The notes beneath the pieces were generated by a model. That model made no database searches and was not told the DNA's origin. It worked only from the letters and a program-made list of their open reading frames with translations. Below, piece by piece: positions 44,386 to 52,648 of a stretch of DNA of 64,000 bases. Source of the stretch: UBA7672 sp040398465 (GTDB lineage: Bacteria; Pseudomonadota; Alphaproteobacteria; Caulobacterales; Hyphomonadaceae). Location of the stretch: positions 1 to 64,000 of the forward strand of contig JBBAUA010000007.1 in assembly GCA_040398465.1 (NCBI GenBank), in the 5' to 3' direction. The translations under genes and the position numbers were made by a program. Each line of letters starts with the position of its first letter. Position 1 is the first letter of the stretch.

Positions 44386-45711
44386 CTATTCAACCGCCGC
44401 GTAGATCAGGGCTCGCAACTTGGCCTGCGTGTCGAGGCCGCCTGCGGGGATCAGCTGCGTCATGAAGGTGACGATAAGGCCCTCGGCGGGGTCGATCCAG
44501 TAGGTCGAGTGATAGGCGCCGCCCCAGCCATAATCGCCCTTGGAGCCGAGATTGCCCATCGCGCCCGGATCTTCCGTGATGCGGAAGCCGAGGCCGAAGC
44601 CCTGGCCGGGCTGGAAGGTTGCGGTCACCAGCGCGTCCTGGCTCATCTGTTCGACGCTCTTGCGCGAGAGATAGCGCTTACCTTCGAACGCGCCACCCTG
44701 GCGGAGCATTTCGAGGAAGCGTGAATAGTCGCGCGCGGTGGACAGAAGTCCGGCGCCGCCGGCAAAGGCCTTGCAGGGGCCGCCCAGATAATGGCCCTGG
44801 CCGATATGGCCCGAGCCCTGCCAGCTTCCCGGATTGGGGGCGCGCTCCGATTTGCCGTCCTTCGCTGAATAGACGACGGCGAGGCGCTCTGCCTTTTCTG
44901 GCGGCAGGCAGAAGCTGGTGTCCGTCATGCCGAGCGGATCGATCAGGCGTTGCTTGAAGAACGTGTCGAGCGACTGGCCCGAGAGCTTTTCGACCACGAC
45001 GCCGAGAATGTCGGTGTTGTAGCCATAGACCCACTGTTCGCCTGGCTGTGCGGCCATGGGGAGTTTCGCCATCTGGCTTACGACATCGGCGACGGGAACG
45101 GTCCTGTCGGCGAAGTACCAGCCGAACACGCCGGCGTCGCGCCAGGCCTTCTCGCCCGGGCCTGAGCCGTAGGAGATGCCGGCGGAGTGACTGAGCAGGT
45201 CGCGGATGGTGATCGCGCGCTTGGCGGGAACGACATCGTAGCCGCCCTTTTCCTTTGCGACGGCGACGGTGGTCTTCGACCATTCGGGAAGGTGCTTGCT
45301 GAGGGGGTCTTCGAGCAGGAGCTTGCCTTCCTCCATCAGCATCATGATCGCGACGCTGGTGAGCGCCTTGGTCTGCGAGGCGATGCGGAAGATGTCGTTC
45401 TCCTCCATGCGGTCGTTCGCCTCGCGGTCGCGCCAGCCATAGGCCTCGGAGAAGACTTCACGGCCGTCCTGATGGATCATCACTACGGCGCCGGCGAGCT
45501 TCTGGTCGGCGACGTATTGCTTCATCGTGGCGTCGAGCACGGCGAGGCGCGACTGCGAGATGCCGTGCGGCGCATCGTTGGTGATGGGAGCGTGGGCGAG
45601 GGGAGCGAGCGGGGCGAGGGCCGCGGGCCGTTCAGTGTCGGTGACGGAGACCACGCAGCCGGGCAGAGCGAAGGCGCCGAGCCCGGCCAGCAGCATTGAG
45701 CGCAGTTTCAT
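44386..45711 (-). CDS. Serine hydrolase lipoprotein, beta-lactamase (EstB) family
   Basis: 441-residue exported hydrolase. The signal peptide ends at LPGC, a lipobox. The catalytic SxxK motif is FRIASQTKALTSVA, the Tyr motif WVYGYNTDILG (Y-x-N), and a late GWGGAYHSTYWIDP resembles the third motif (H/K-x-G-like). Closest in type to EstB-like esterases. GGGAGG precedes ATG 45711. It is the second such hydrolase in the window but only distantly similar to the one at 26.8-28.0 kb. Divergent from the GMC oxidoreductase. Confidence 0.87.
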   Translation of the reverse strand: MKLRSMLLAGLGAFALPGCVVSVTDTERPAALAPLAPLAHAPITNDAPHGISQSRLAVLDATMKQYVADQKLAGAVVMIHQDGREVFSEAYGWRDREANDRMEENDIFRIASQTKALTSVAIMMLMEEGKLLLEDPLSKHLPEWSKTTVAVAKEKGGYDVVPAKRAITIRDLLSHSAGISYGSGPGEKAWRDAGVFGWYFADRTVPVADVVSQMAKLPMAAQPGEQWVYGYNTDILGVVVEKLSGQSLDTFFKQRLIDPLGMTDTSFCLPPEKAERLAVVYSAKDGKSERAPNPGSWQGSGHIGQGHYLGGPCKAFAGGAGLLSTARDYSRFLEMLRQGGAFEGKRYLSRKSVEQMSQDALVTATFQPGQGFGLGFRITEDPGAMGNLGSKGDYGWGGAYHSTYWIDPAEGLIVTFMTQLIPAGGLDTQAKLRALIYAAVE

Positions 45712-45825
45712 CGAAGCCTCCCACGTGTTTTTCGGGACGATGGCAGGCGCGGCGCATGCGTTCAAGCGTGACCTGTGGGCAGGGGCCGCAGTTGATACTT
45801 TTCCGCCTCTGGCCGATGTAGCCTC

Positions 45826-47442
45826 ATGGGCGAGCGGTTCGATTTCATCATCGTGGGGGCGGGCAGCGCGGGATGCCTGCTGGCGAACCGGCTGTCTGAG
45901 GATCCAAAGAACCGCGTGCTGCTGCTGGAGGCGGGCGGCAAGGATGACTGGATCTGGTTTCACATCCCGGTCGGCTACCTGTTCGCGATCGGCAATCCGC
46001 GCGCGGACTGGATGTTCCAGACGGAGGCGGTGCCGGGCCTGAACGGACGCAGGCTCGCCTATCCGCGCGGCAAGGTGATCGGCGGGTCATCTGCGATCAA
46101 CGCGATGATCTACATGCGCGGACAGGCCGCGGATTACGATGGCTGGCGGCAGCTGGGGCTGACGGGCTGGGGCTGGGACGATGTGAAGCCGCTTTTCCTG
46201 AAGCACGAGGATCACGTCTCGGGCGGCGATCATCACGGGCAGGGCGGGGAATGGCGGGTCGAGCATCCGCGCATGCGATGGAAAGTGCTGGACGCGTTTG
46301 CCGATGCGGCGGAGGCGGCTGGCATTCCGAAGGTTGCGGATTTCAACACGGGCGACAATTCGGGCGTCGGCTATTTCCAGGTGAACCAGAAGGCGGGGCG
46401 GCGCTGGTCGAGTGCGCGAGGCTTCCTGAAGCCGGCGTTGCTACGCGCCAATCTGCGGCTGGAAACGGGCGCGCTGGTGGAGCGCGTGGTCCTTCGCGAG
46501 GGCGAGGCGAAGGGCGTGGTCTGGACGCGCGGCGGGCAGCGGTTCGAGTCGCTCGCTGACGGCTGCGTGGTTCTGGCGGCAGGCGCGGTGCAGACGCCGA
46601 AACTGCTGGAGCTGTCGGGTGTCGGCGATGGCGAGCGGCTGAGGGCGTTGGGCGTCGAGGTGGCGCAGCATTTGCCGGGGGTGGGGGAAAACCTGCAGGA
46701 CCATCTGCAGCTGCGGCCGATCTACAAGGTGAGCGGCGTACCGACGCTGAACGAGCAGTATGCGAACCTGCTGCGGCGGCCGCTGATGGCGGCGGATTAT
46801 GCGCTGCGCCGGCGCGGGCCGATGACGATGGCGCCTTCGCAGATGGGAGCGTTTGCGAAATCGAATGAGCGGCACGCGACGCCGAACGTGCAGTTTCACG
46901 TGCAGCCGCTGGCGCTGCCGAAATTCGGCGAGCCGATGTATGCGTTTCCGGCAATCACGATCAGCGTGTGCAATCTGCGGCCGGAAAGTCGCGGGTCGAT
47001 CCACGCGGCTTCGGCAGATCCGAACGCTGCGCCGGCGATCCAGCCCAACTATCTGTCGACGCAGGCCGATCGCATCACGGCGGTGGAATCCATCCGGCTG
47101 GTGAGGCGCATTGTCGAACAGGCGCCGCTGAAGCGTTTCTCGCCGCAGGAGTTCACGCCGGGCGAGGCGTTGCAGTCAGATGCAGAGCTGGCGAAGGCGG
47201 CGGGCGACATCGGGACGACGATCTTCCATCCCGTCGGTACGGCGAAGATGGGCGCTGAGGGCGATGCACTGTCGGTTGTCGATCAACGCTTGCGTGTGCG
47301 GGGCGTTGGCAAGCTGCGCGTGATCGATGCGTCGGTGATGCCGCGGATCGTTTCGGGCAATACCAACTCGCCCACGCTCATGATCGCGGAAAAGGGCGCG
47401 GACATGCTGCTGCGAGATGCGCGCGAGCGGGCGGAACCGTAG
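45826..47442 (+). CDS. GMC-family oxidoreductase (choline dehydrogenase-like)
   Basis: 538-residue FAD-dependent alcohol/polyol oxidase or dehydrogenase. The Rossmann FAD motif is FIIVGAGSAGCLLANRLSED, the GMC signature 1 GKVIGGSSAINAMIYMRG, and signature 2 GAVQTPKLLELSGVG. The catalytic C-terminus carries the His in TTIFHPVGTAKMG and the Asn in VSGNTNSPTLMIAEKGADM. Substrate not predictable beyond the family (choline, alcohols, alkyl alcohols). Confidence 0.93.
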   Translation: MGERFDFIIVGAGSAGCLLANRLSEDPKNRVLLLEAGGKDDWIWFHIPVGYLFAIGNPRADWMFQTEAVPGLNGRRLAYPRGKVIGGSSAINAMIYMRGQAADYDGWRQLGLTGWGWDDVKPLFLKHEDHVSGGDHHGQGGEWRVEHPRMRWKVLDAFADAAEAAGIPKVADFNTGDNSGVGYFQVNQKAGRRWSSARGFLKPALLRANLRLETGALVERVVLREGEAKGVVWTRGGQRFESLADGCVVLAAGAVQTPKLLELSGVGDGERLRALGVEVAQHLPGVGENLQDHLQLRPIYKVSGVPTLNEQYANLLRRPLMAADYALRRRGPMTMAPSQMGAFAKSNERHATPNVQFHVQPLALPKFGEPMYAFPAITISVCNLRPESRGSIHAASADPNAAPAIQPNYLSTQADRITAVESIRLVRRIVEQAPLKRFSPQEFTPGEALQSDAELAKAAGDIGTTIFHPVGTAKMGAEGDALSVVDQRLRVRGVGKLRVIDASVMPRIVSGNTNSPTLMIAEKGADMLLRDARERAEP

Positions 47443-47490
47443 CGGCCATCGACACGTTTTATCTGGCGAACCCCAGAAAAGGACGTCCGG

Positions 47491-47703
47491 ATGAACAAGG
47501 AACAAATCAACGGTGGCGCGAAAGAAGCTGCTGGCAAGGTGCAGAAGGAATTCGGCAAGGCTGTCGATTCGCCGAAGCACGTGATCAAAGGCGGCATGAA
47601 AGAAGCTGCCGGCAAGACCGAGAAGACGGTCGGCAACATCAAGGAAGACATGAAAGACGCCCGCAAGGACGCCGATCGTGAGGCCGGCAAGCGCGGCGTC
47701 TAG
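47491..47703 (+). CDS. CsbD-family stress protein
   Basis: 70-residue hydrophilic protein, rich in Lys, Ala and Gly with the repeated element GGAKEAAGKVQKEFGKAV / GGMKEAAGKTEKTVGNIK, as in CsbD-family proteins. They accumulate in general stress responses; molecular function is unknown. It ends 23 bp before a strong terminator hairpin. Confidence 0.85.
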   Translation: MNKEQINGGAKEAAGKVQKEFGKAVDSPKHVIKGGMKEAAGKTEKTVGNIKEDMKDARKDADREAGKRGV

Positions 47704-47726
47704 CCGATCGACCTGCGAATAAAGGG

Positions 47727-47757
47727 GCGGCCCGGAGAGACTCTCCGGGCCGCTTCT
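47727..47757 (+). terminator. Terminator hairpin after the csbD-like gene
   Basis: GCGGCCCGGAGAG and CTCTCCGGGCCGC form an almost loop-less perfect stem (47727-47753) followed by TTCT. It separates the CsbD gene from the exporter gene downstream. Confidence 0.7.
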
Positions 47758-47844
47758 GCCTGCGCGGAAGGCGGCGCGTCGCACGGTTGAAGCTTTGCCT
47801 GCCGGTGAATCCGTTCTAGCAGGGCGCCGTCACAGGAGTGCTGC

Positions 47845-48801
47845 GTGGAAACGGCGGGGGGCAAGGCAGGAACATCGCGCACGGCTGCGCCGCGGTTGAG
47901 CGGCGATGCGTTGAGCTGGGCGGCCCTGCTGCTTCTTGTCGTGATCTGGGGATCGACCTTTGCCGGCATCCGCATCGGCGTGGAGACAATCTCGCCAGCC
48001 TGGCTCGTCACCGGACGCCTGCTTAGCGGCGCAACTTTCCTCGGGGTCTGGATTCTCGTCACGGGCGTTTTCGGCCGAAAGCCGCGTGCCGAGGCGACGC
48101 CGCGGGTAGGGCGGGCGGCGATTGGCTGGTTCGCGCTGATTGGCATTGCGGCGACGGCTGCGCCGTTTGTGCTGTATGCGCATGCAGCCGAAAGCATCGG
48201 ATCTGCCGTGATGGCGATCTGCAATGGCGCGACGCCGTTCGCGACCGTGATCCTCGCGCACATGTTCACGGGCGACCGGCTGAGCGTGCGACGGATCGCC
48301 GGCGTGATGTTGGGCTTTCTCGGGCTGGTCGTGCTGGTGCTTCCGGAGTTCGGGAAGGAGCAATCGGCTGGACTTATCGGCATCCTGCTCGCCATTGTCG
48401 GCGCGTGGCTCTATGCGGTGGGCAATATTGGCACGCGGCTGGCGCCCCGTGTGTCGCCCATCATCTCCAGCTTCTGGATCGTCGCACTCGCGGGGGCGTC
48501 TGCGCTCGGCTATGCAATCGTGGCCGAGCCGTTTCCGCAGGCCGCGAGCCTCAACTCGATGATTGCGATGATCGTGCTGGGCCTGCTGCCGACGGCGTTT
48601 GCGATGTTCGTCTATGTCTGGCTGATCCAGCGGGCAGGGCCGGTGTTCGTGTCGTTCACCACGTATCTTTCGCCACTATGGGCGACGGGGCTGGGCGTGC
48701 TGTTCCTCGGCGAACAGCTGCAATGGTCGATGGTCGGCGCGCTGGCGCTGATCCTTGCGGGCGTGGCGGTGGCGAACCGCAGGCCGCGGCCAGCGCGTTA
48801 A
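47845..48801 (+). CDS. EamA/DMT-family membrane transporter
   Basis: 318-residue inner-membrane protein with about ten hydrophobic helices in two EamA repeats. LLLLVVIWGSTFAGIRIGVE is the typical first repeat and AMFVYVWLIQRAGPVFVSFTTYLSPLWATGLGVLFLGE the last. Probably exports a small metabolite; nothing identifies it. GTG start with AGGAG seven bases upstream. Immediately precedes the serine biosynthesis genes. Confidence 0.88.
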   Translation: METAGGKAGTSRTAAPRLSGDALSWAALLLLVVIWGSTFAGIRIGVETISPAWLVTGRLLSGATFLGVWILVTGVFGRKPRAEATPRVGRAAIGWFALIGIAATAAPFVLYAHAAESIGSAVMAICNGATPFATVILAHMFTGDRLSVRRIAGVMLGFLGLVVLVLPEFGKEQSAGLIGILLAIVGAWLYAVGNIGTRLAPRVSPIISSFWIVALAGASALGYAIVAEPFPQAASLNSMIAMIVLGLLPTAFAMFVYVWLIQRAGPVFVSFTTYLSPLWATGLGVLFLGEQLQWSMVGALALILAGVAVANRRPRPAR

Positions 48802-48844
48802 TTGACGCGAAGCCCTTTCAGGCGCATATCCCGGCCCGGGCCAG

Positions 48845-48882
48845 TCGCCCCCAACGGCGACCAGCCCATCTGTAAGGATGGG
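48845..48882 (+). promoter_or_regulatory. serC leader RNA motif
   Basis: Two adjacent hairpins just before serC: TCGCC-CCCAAC-GGCGA (48845-48860) and CCCAT-CTGTAAGG-ATGGG (48865-48882). The second one's 3' arm runs into the Shine-Dalgarno GGGAG (48880-48884) of ATG 48893, so folding would hide the ribosome site. Two hairpins directly upstream of serC match my recollection of the alphaproteobacterial serC motif (Rfam RF00517). Confidence 0.55.
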
Positions 48883-48892
48883 AGAAAAACAG

Positions 48893-50056
48893 ATGACGAC
48901 AGCTGCCAAACCGGCAGTGCGCCCTGATCGCGCACACTTTTCTTCAGGCCCGTGCGCCAAGCGCCCTGGCTGGAGCCCCGACAATCTCAAGCTTGAATCG
49001 CTGGGCCGGTCGCACCGGTCAAAGCTCGGCAAGGCGCGCCTGAAGCTGGCGATCGACAAGACCCGCGCCATTCTCAAGGTCCCCGCCGACTATCGCATCG
49101 GCATCATGCCGGGCTCGGACACGGGCGCCATTGAGGCTGCCTTCTGGTCGATGCTGGGCGCGCGTCCGGTGGACGTGTTTGCTTTCGAAAGCTTCGGCGA
49201 AGACTGGGTGACGGACATCACCAAGCAGCTGAAGGTCGACGCCACGACGCACAAGGCGGCTTATGGCCAGCTGCCGGACATGTCGAAGGCGCGCAAGGAT
49301 GCAGACATCGTCTTCACCTGGAACGGCACGACGTCTGGCGTGAAGGTGCCGAACGGCGACTGGATCGCGGATGATCGCGAAGGCCTCACCTTCTGCGACG
49401 CGACCTCCGCCGTGTTCGCGATGCCGATCCCGTGGAACAAGATCGATGTGCTGACTTACTCCTGGCAGAAAGTGCTGGGCGGCGAGGGCGCGCATGGCAT
49501 CCTCATTCTCAGCCCGCGCGCGATTGAACGCCTGAAGGCCTACACGCCGAAATGGCCGATGCCGAAACTGTTCCGCATGGCCAAGGGCGGGGAAGTCACC
49601 GAGGGCATTTTTGAAGGCGAGACGATCAACACGCCGTCCATGCTGGCGACCGAGGATTATCTCGATGCGCTGGCGTGGGTCGAAGGTCTCGGCGGCGTTG
49701 ACGCCACTGTCGCGCGCTCGAACGCCAACCTCGCCGTGCTGGAAGCGTGGGTTGCGAAGACGCCGTGGGTGGAGTTTCTCGCGGCTGACAAATCGATCCG
49801 CTCGAACACGTCGGTCACGCTGTCGATCACCGATCCGCGTGTGGCGAAGCTCGACGACAAGGGCCAGCAGGACTTCGTGAAGAAGTTTGTTGGCGCGCTC
49901 GAGAAGGAAAACGCGGCCTACGACATCGGCGGCTACAAGGCGGCGCCTCCGGGCCTGCGCATCTGGTGCGGCGCGACTGTGGAAGCGGCTGACCTCGAGA
50001 AGCTGACGCCGTGGCTGGATTGGGCGTTTGAGACGACGGTGGCGGAATTGTCCTGA
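48893..50056 (+). CDS. serC: Phosphoserine aminotransferase
   Basis: 387-residue PLP enzyme that transaminates 3-phosphohydroxypyruvate to phosphoserine. It opens with FSSGPCAKRPGW, as in the alphaproteobacterial SerC subgroup. IGIMPGSDTGAIEAAFW, FTWNGTTSGVKVP, and the PLP lysine in VLTYSWQKVLGGEGAHG are clear. ATG 48893 has GGGAG eight bases upstream; ATG 48878 would leave that site inside the gene. The leader has the two-hairpin serC motif. Confidence 0.96.
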   Translation: MTTAAKPAVRPDRAHFSSGPCAKRPGWSPDNLKLESLGRSHRSKLGKARLKLAIDKTRAILKVPADYRIGIMPGSDTGAIEAAFWSMLGARPVDVFAFESFGEDWVTDITKQLKVDATTHKAAYGQLPDMSKARKDADIVFTWNGTTSGVKVPNGDWIADDREGLTFCDATSAVFAMPIPWNKIDVLTYSWQKVLGGEGAHGILILSPRAIERLKAYTPKWPMPKLFRMAKGGEVTEGIFEGETINTPSMLATEDYLDALAWVEGLGGVDATVARSNANLAVLEAWVAKTPWVEFLAADKSIRSNTSVTLSITDPRVAKLDDKGQQDFVKKFVGALEKENAAYDIGGYKAAPPGLRIWCGATVEAADLEKLTPWLDWAFETTVAELS

Positions 50057-50160
50057 TTGTCATCGCGGAAGCGCGTCGCGTTATTCGGGACCTATTCGAC
50101 AACCCATGCGGGTCGATGAATGGGTCCCGGCTCTCCGCTGCGCTCCGGCCGGGATGACAA
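50057..50160. repeat. REP-like extragenic repeat
   Basis: The spacer after serC starts TTGTCATCGCGGAAGCGCG and ends CCGGCCGGGATGACAA, so its ends are inverted (TTGTCATC/GATGACAA). It includes internal complementary pieces (CGGGACC/GGTCCCG and ACCCATGCGGGT). Elements of this form, with a GGGATGAC end, are often dispersed in genomes; only one clear copy was seen in the window. Confidence 0.5.
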
Positions 50161-50176
50161 GCTGAGGAAGCCCGAT

Positions 50177-50473
50177 ATGGCGACCGAAACCTCTCACACC
50201 ATCCGCGAATGGGGCGACGCCACGTTCGGCGAAGCGCGTGACCTCACTGCGCTTGTCGTTCGGGCGCGTGGCGAGATGGATGAGCTTGAGCAGGCGCTTC
50301 GCGATGGCGATCACGCCGAGGCGGGCCGGGAGGCGGCGGATGTCGCCATCCTGCTGCATCGCCTCGTCGGGCTTCTTGGCATGGAGCTGTCCGAACAGGT
50401 CGACGCCAAGATGCAGGTCAACCGCGCGCGCACGTGGAAAGCGGCGGGAGACGGGACGGGCGATCATGTCTGA
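50177..50473 (+). CDS. MazG-like nucleotide pyrophosphohydrolase-fold protein
   Basis: 98-residue all-alpha protein. EMDELEQALRDGDHAEAGREAADVAILLHRLVGLLG shows the MazG-like pattern of E-x-x-E followed by an E-x-x-D helix that binds Mg2+ and nucleoside triphosphate phosphates. The family removes non-canonical NTPs or dCTP/dATP analogues. GAGGAAG precedes ATG 50177. Its end overlaps the acetyltransferase gene by eight bases. Lying between serC and serA, it should be cotranscribed with them. Confidence 0.7.
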   Translation: MATETSHTIREWGDATFGEARDLTALVVRARGEMDELEQALRDGDHAEAGREAADVAILLHRLVGLLGMELSEQVDAKMQVNRARTWKAAGDGTGDHV

Positions 50474-51014
50474 CATCACGCTCCGCGCCGCCACACATGC
50501 CGACATCCCGACGCTGCTGCGCTGGGACACCGATCCTGTCGTGATCGCTTCGGGCAGCGATGATCCTGATGCGGTCATTGCGTGGGGCGAGGACAATGAC
50601 TGGGCCGAGAACATCGATCTCTACCAACCCGATGTCTGGGAATACTGGATCGCCGAACTTGATGGCCGGCCGATTGGCTGCATGCAGATGTGCGATCCGC
50701 ATCTGGAGCCGACACGGTACTGGGGCGAGACCGAACCCAACCTGCGCGCGCTCGATATCTGGATCGGCGAGGCGGATGCGCGCGGCAAGGGCTATGGCGA
50801 GACGATGATGCGCCTCGCTTTCGCGCGCTGTTTTTCAGATCCGCTGGTGACGGCGATCATCATCGATCCGCTCGTGTCCAACACGCGGGCGCACAAATTC
50901 TACCAGCGTCTCGGCTTTGTCCCGACGCATCGGCAGGTCTTCCATGAGGAGGACGACTGCTTCGTTCACAGGCTCACGCGCGCCGACTGGCTCGCCCGGA
51001 ATCAAGGAGACTGA
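50466..51014 (+). CDS. GNAT acetyltransferase, AAC(6')-like
   Basis: 182-residue acetyl-CoA-dependent N-acetyltransferase. VWEYWIAELDGRPIGCMQM, RALDIWIGEADARGKGYGETMMRLAF (the CoA-binding R-G-K-G-Y-G loop) and IIIDPLVSNTRAHKFYQRLGFVPT resemble the aminoglycoside 6'-N-acetyltransferase group. Resistance function is not established; many chromosomal relatives act on other amines. Start ATG 50466, overlapping the MazG-like gene; ends two bases before the serA start codon. Confidence 0.85.
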   Translation: MSDITLRAATHADIPTLLRWDTDPVVIASGSDDPDAVIAWGEDNDWAENIDLYQPDVWEYWIAELDGRPIGCMQMCDPHLEPTRYWGETEPNLRALDIWIGEADARGKGYGETMMRLAFARCFSDPLVTAIIIDPLVSNTRAHKFYQRLGFVPTHRQVFHEEDDCFVHRLTRADWLARNQGD

Positions 51015-51016
51015 CC

Positions 51017-52600
51017 ATGACCAACAAAGTGAAAGTCCTCATCGCCGACGATCTCGCGCCAGGGGCGGCGGACATCTTCCGCAATCGCGGCATCGAGGTG
51101 GACATGAAGGTCGGCCTCAAGAAGGACGAGCTGATCAAGATCATCGGTGAGTATGACGGTCTTGCGGTTCGTTCGGCCTGCAAGCCGGACAAGGACGTGA
51201 TCGCTGCGGGCACGAAGCTCAAGGTGATCGGCCGTGCTGGCATCGGCGTCGACAACGTTGATGTGAAGGCAGCGACGGCCAAGGGCGTCATCGTGATGAA
51301 CACGCCGTTCGGCAACGCCATCACCACGGCGGAGCATGCGATTGCGATGATGTTCGCCGCCGCGCGCCAGATTCCGTCCGCCAGCCAGCGCACCATCGCG
51401 GGCGAATGGCCGAAGAAGGATTACATCGGCATCGAGCTGTACGCGAAAACGCTCGGCCTGATCGGCGCCGGCAATATCGGTTCGATCGTTGCGGATCGCG
51501 CGCTGGGTCTCAAGATGAAGGTGGTCGCGTATGATCCTTTCCTGACGGCGGATCGTGCGACGGCGCTGGGCGTCGAGAAGGTCGAGCTGGATGACCTGCT
51601 CGCGCGCGCGGATGTGATCACGCTGCACACGCCGCTGACCGAGCAGACGAAGAACATCCTCTCGGCCGAGAACCTCGCCAAGACGAAGAAGGGCGTAATC
51701 CTTATCAACTGCGCGCGTGGCGGCCTGGCGGACGAGGCGGCGGTGCGAGCGGGGCTCGATAACGGGCATATCGGGGCAGCAGCGTTCGACGTTTTCCTCG
51801 AAGAGCCCGCCAAGACCAACGTGCTGTTCGGCGCGCCGAACTTCGTGGCGACGCCGCACCTTGGCGCGTCCACCGTCGAGGCGCAGGACAATGTGGCGTT
51901 CCAGGTCGCCGAGCAGATGGCCGACTATCTCCTGACGGGAGCGGTTACCAACGCGCTCAACACGCCGTCGGTGACGGCGGAAGAGGCGCCAAAGCTGAAG
52001 CCGTTCGTGGCGCTGGCCGAGAAGCTGGGGCAATTTGCCGGTCAAGTTTCTGACGGCGGCGTGTCGGAAGTCGAGATCGAGTATGAGGGCGCGGTTGCCG
52101 CCTTCAATCGCAAGCCGCTGACGTCGGCGGCGCTTGCGGGCATGCTGCGGCCGTTCCTGGCCGAAGTGAACATGGTGTCGGCGCCTGCTATCCTGCAGGA
52201 GCGCGGCGGCAGCCTGAAGGAATCGATCAACGATGCGAGCCCGATCTATGACTCGCTGATCCGCATCAAGGTGAAGGTCGAGGGCAAGTGGCGTTCGGTC
52301 GGCGGCGCGATCGTGGGCGGCAAGCCGCGCATCGTGGAAGTGAAGGGCATGGCGCTCGAGGCGGACTTCCAGCCCTACATGCTGTTCGTCAACAACTCGG
52401 ACAAGCCGGGCTTCATCGGCGCAATGGCGGGACTGCTGGGAGAGGCGAAGGTCAATATCGCGACGTTCAACCTTGGCCGTGAAGCGGCGGGCGGCGATGC
52501 GATCGCGATCGTCGGCGTGGACCAGGACGTGCCGCCGGCGACGCTGGAGGCGATCGAGAAGCTGCCGCAGGTGCGGTATGTGAAGGTGCTGAAGTTCTAG
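51017..52600 (+). CDS. serA: D-3-phosphoglycerate dehydrogenase
   Basis: 527-residue NAD-dependent first enzyme of serine synthesis, the long form. The catalytic and NAD domains are clear: VIGRAGIGVDNVDVKAAT, GLIGAGNIGSIVADRALG, INCARGGLADEAAV, ATPHLGASTVEAQ with the catalytic His. An intervening domain follows, then a C-terminal ACT domain (MLFVNNSDKPGFIGAMAGLLGEAKVNIATFNLGR) for serine feedback. Third enzyme-linked gene of the serC transcript after the MazG-like and GNAT genes. Confidence 0.97.
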   Translation: MTNKVKVLIADDLAPGAADIFRNRGIEVDMKVGLKKDELIKIIGEYDGLAVRSACKPDKDVIAAGTKLKVIGRAGIGVDNVDVKAATAKGVIVMNTPFGNAITTAEHAIAMMFAAARQIPSASQRTIAGEWPKKDYIGIELYAKTLGLIGAGNIGSIVADRALGLKMKVVAYDPFLTADRATALGVEKVELDDLLARADVITLHTPLTEQTKNILSAENLAKTKKGVILINCARGGLADEAAVRAGLDNGHIGAAAFDVFLEEPAKTNVLFGAPNFVATPHLGASTVEAQDNVAFQVAEQMADYLLTGAVTNALNTPSVTAEEAPKLKPFVALAEKLGQFAGQVSDGGVSEVEIEYEGAVAAFNRKPLTSAALAGMLRPFLAEVNMVSAPAILQERGGSLKESINDASPIYDSLIRIKVKVEGKWRSVGGAIVGGKPRIVEVKGMALEADFQPYMLFVNNSDKPGFIGAMAGLLGEAKVNIATFNLGREAAGGDAIAIVGVDQDVPPATLEAIEKLPQVRYVKVLKF

Positions 52601-52620
52601 TCGCCAGACAAGCTGGACAC

Positions 52621-52648
52621 GGGGCGGAGGCCCGCTACCCTCCGCCCC
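52621..52648 (+). terminator. Hairpin abutting the caspase-like gene start
   Basis: GGGGCGGAGG and CCTCCGCCCC form a perfect 10-bp stem with an eight-base loop, ending at the base before ATG 52649. It could terminate serA transcription. It also contains the only Shine-Dalgarno-like GGAGG before the next gene, so it may limit that gene's translation. Confidence 0.5.

Noticed and set aside
50466..51014. Aminoglycoside resistance gene
   Set aside because: The fold is AAC(6')-like, but the gene is embedded in the serine operon with normal base composition and no mobile element, so resistance cannot be claimed.
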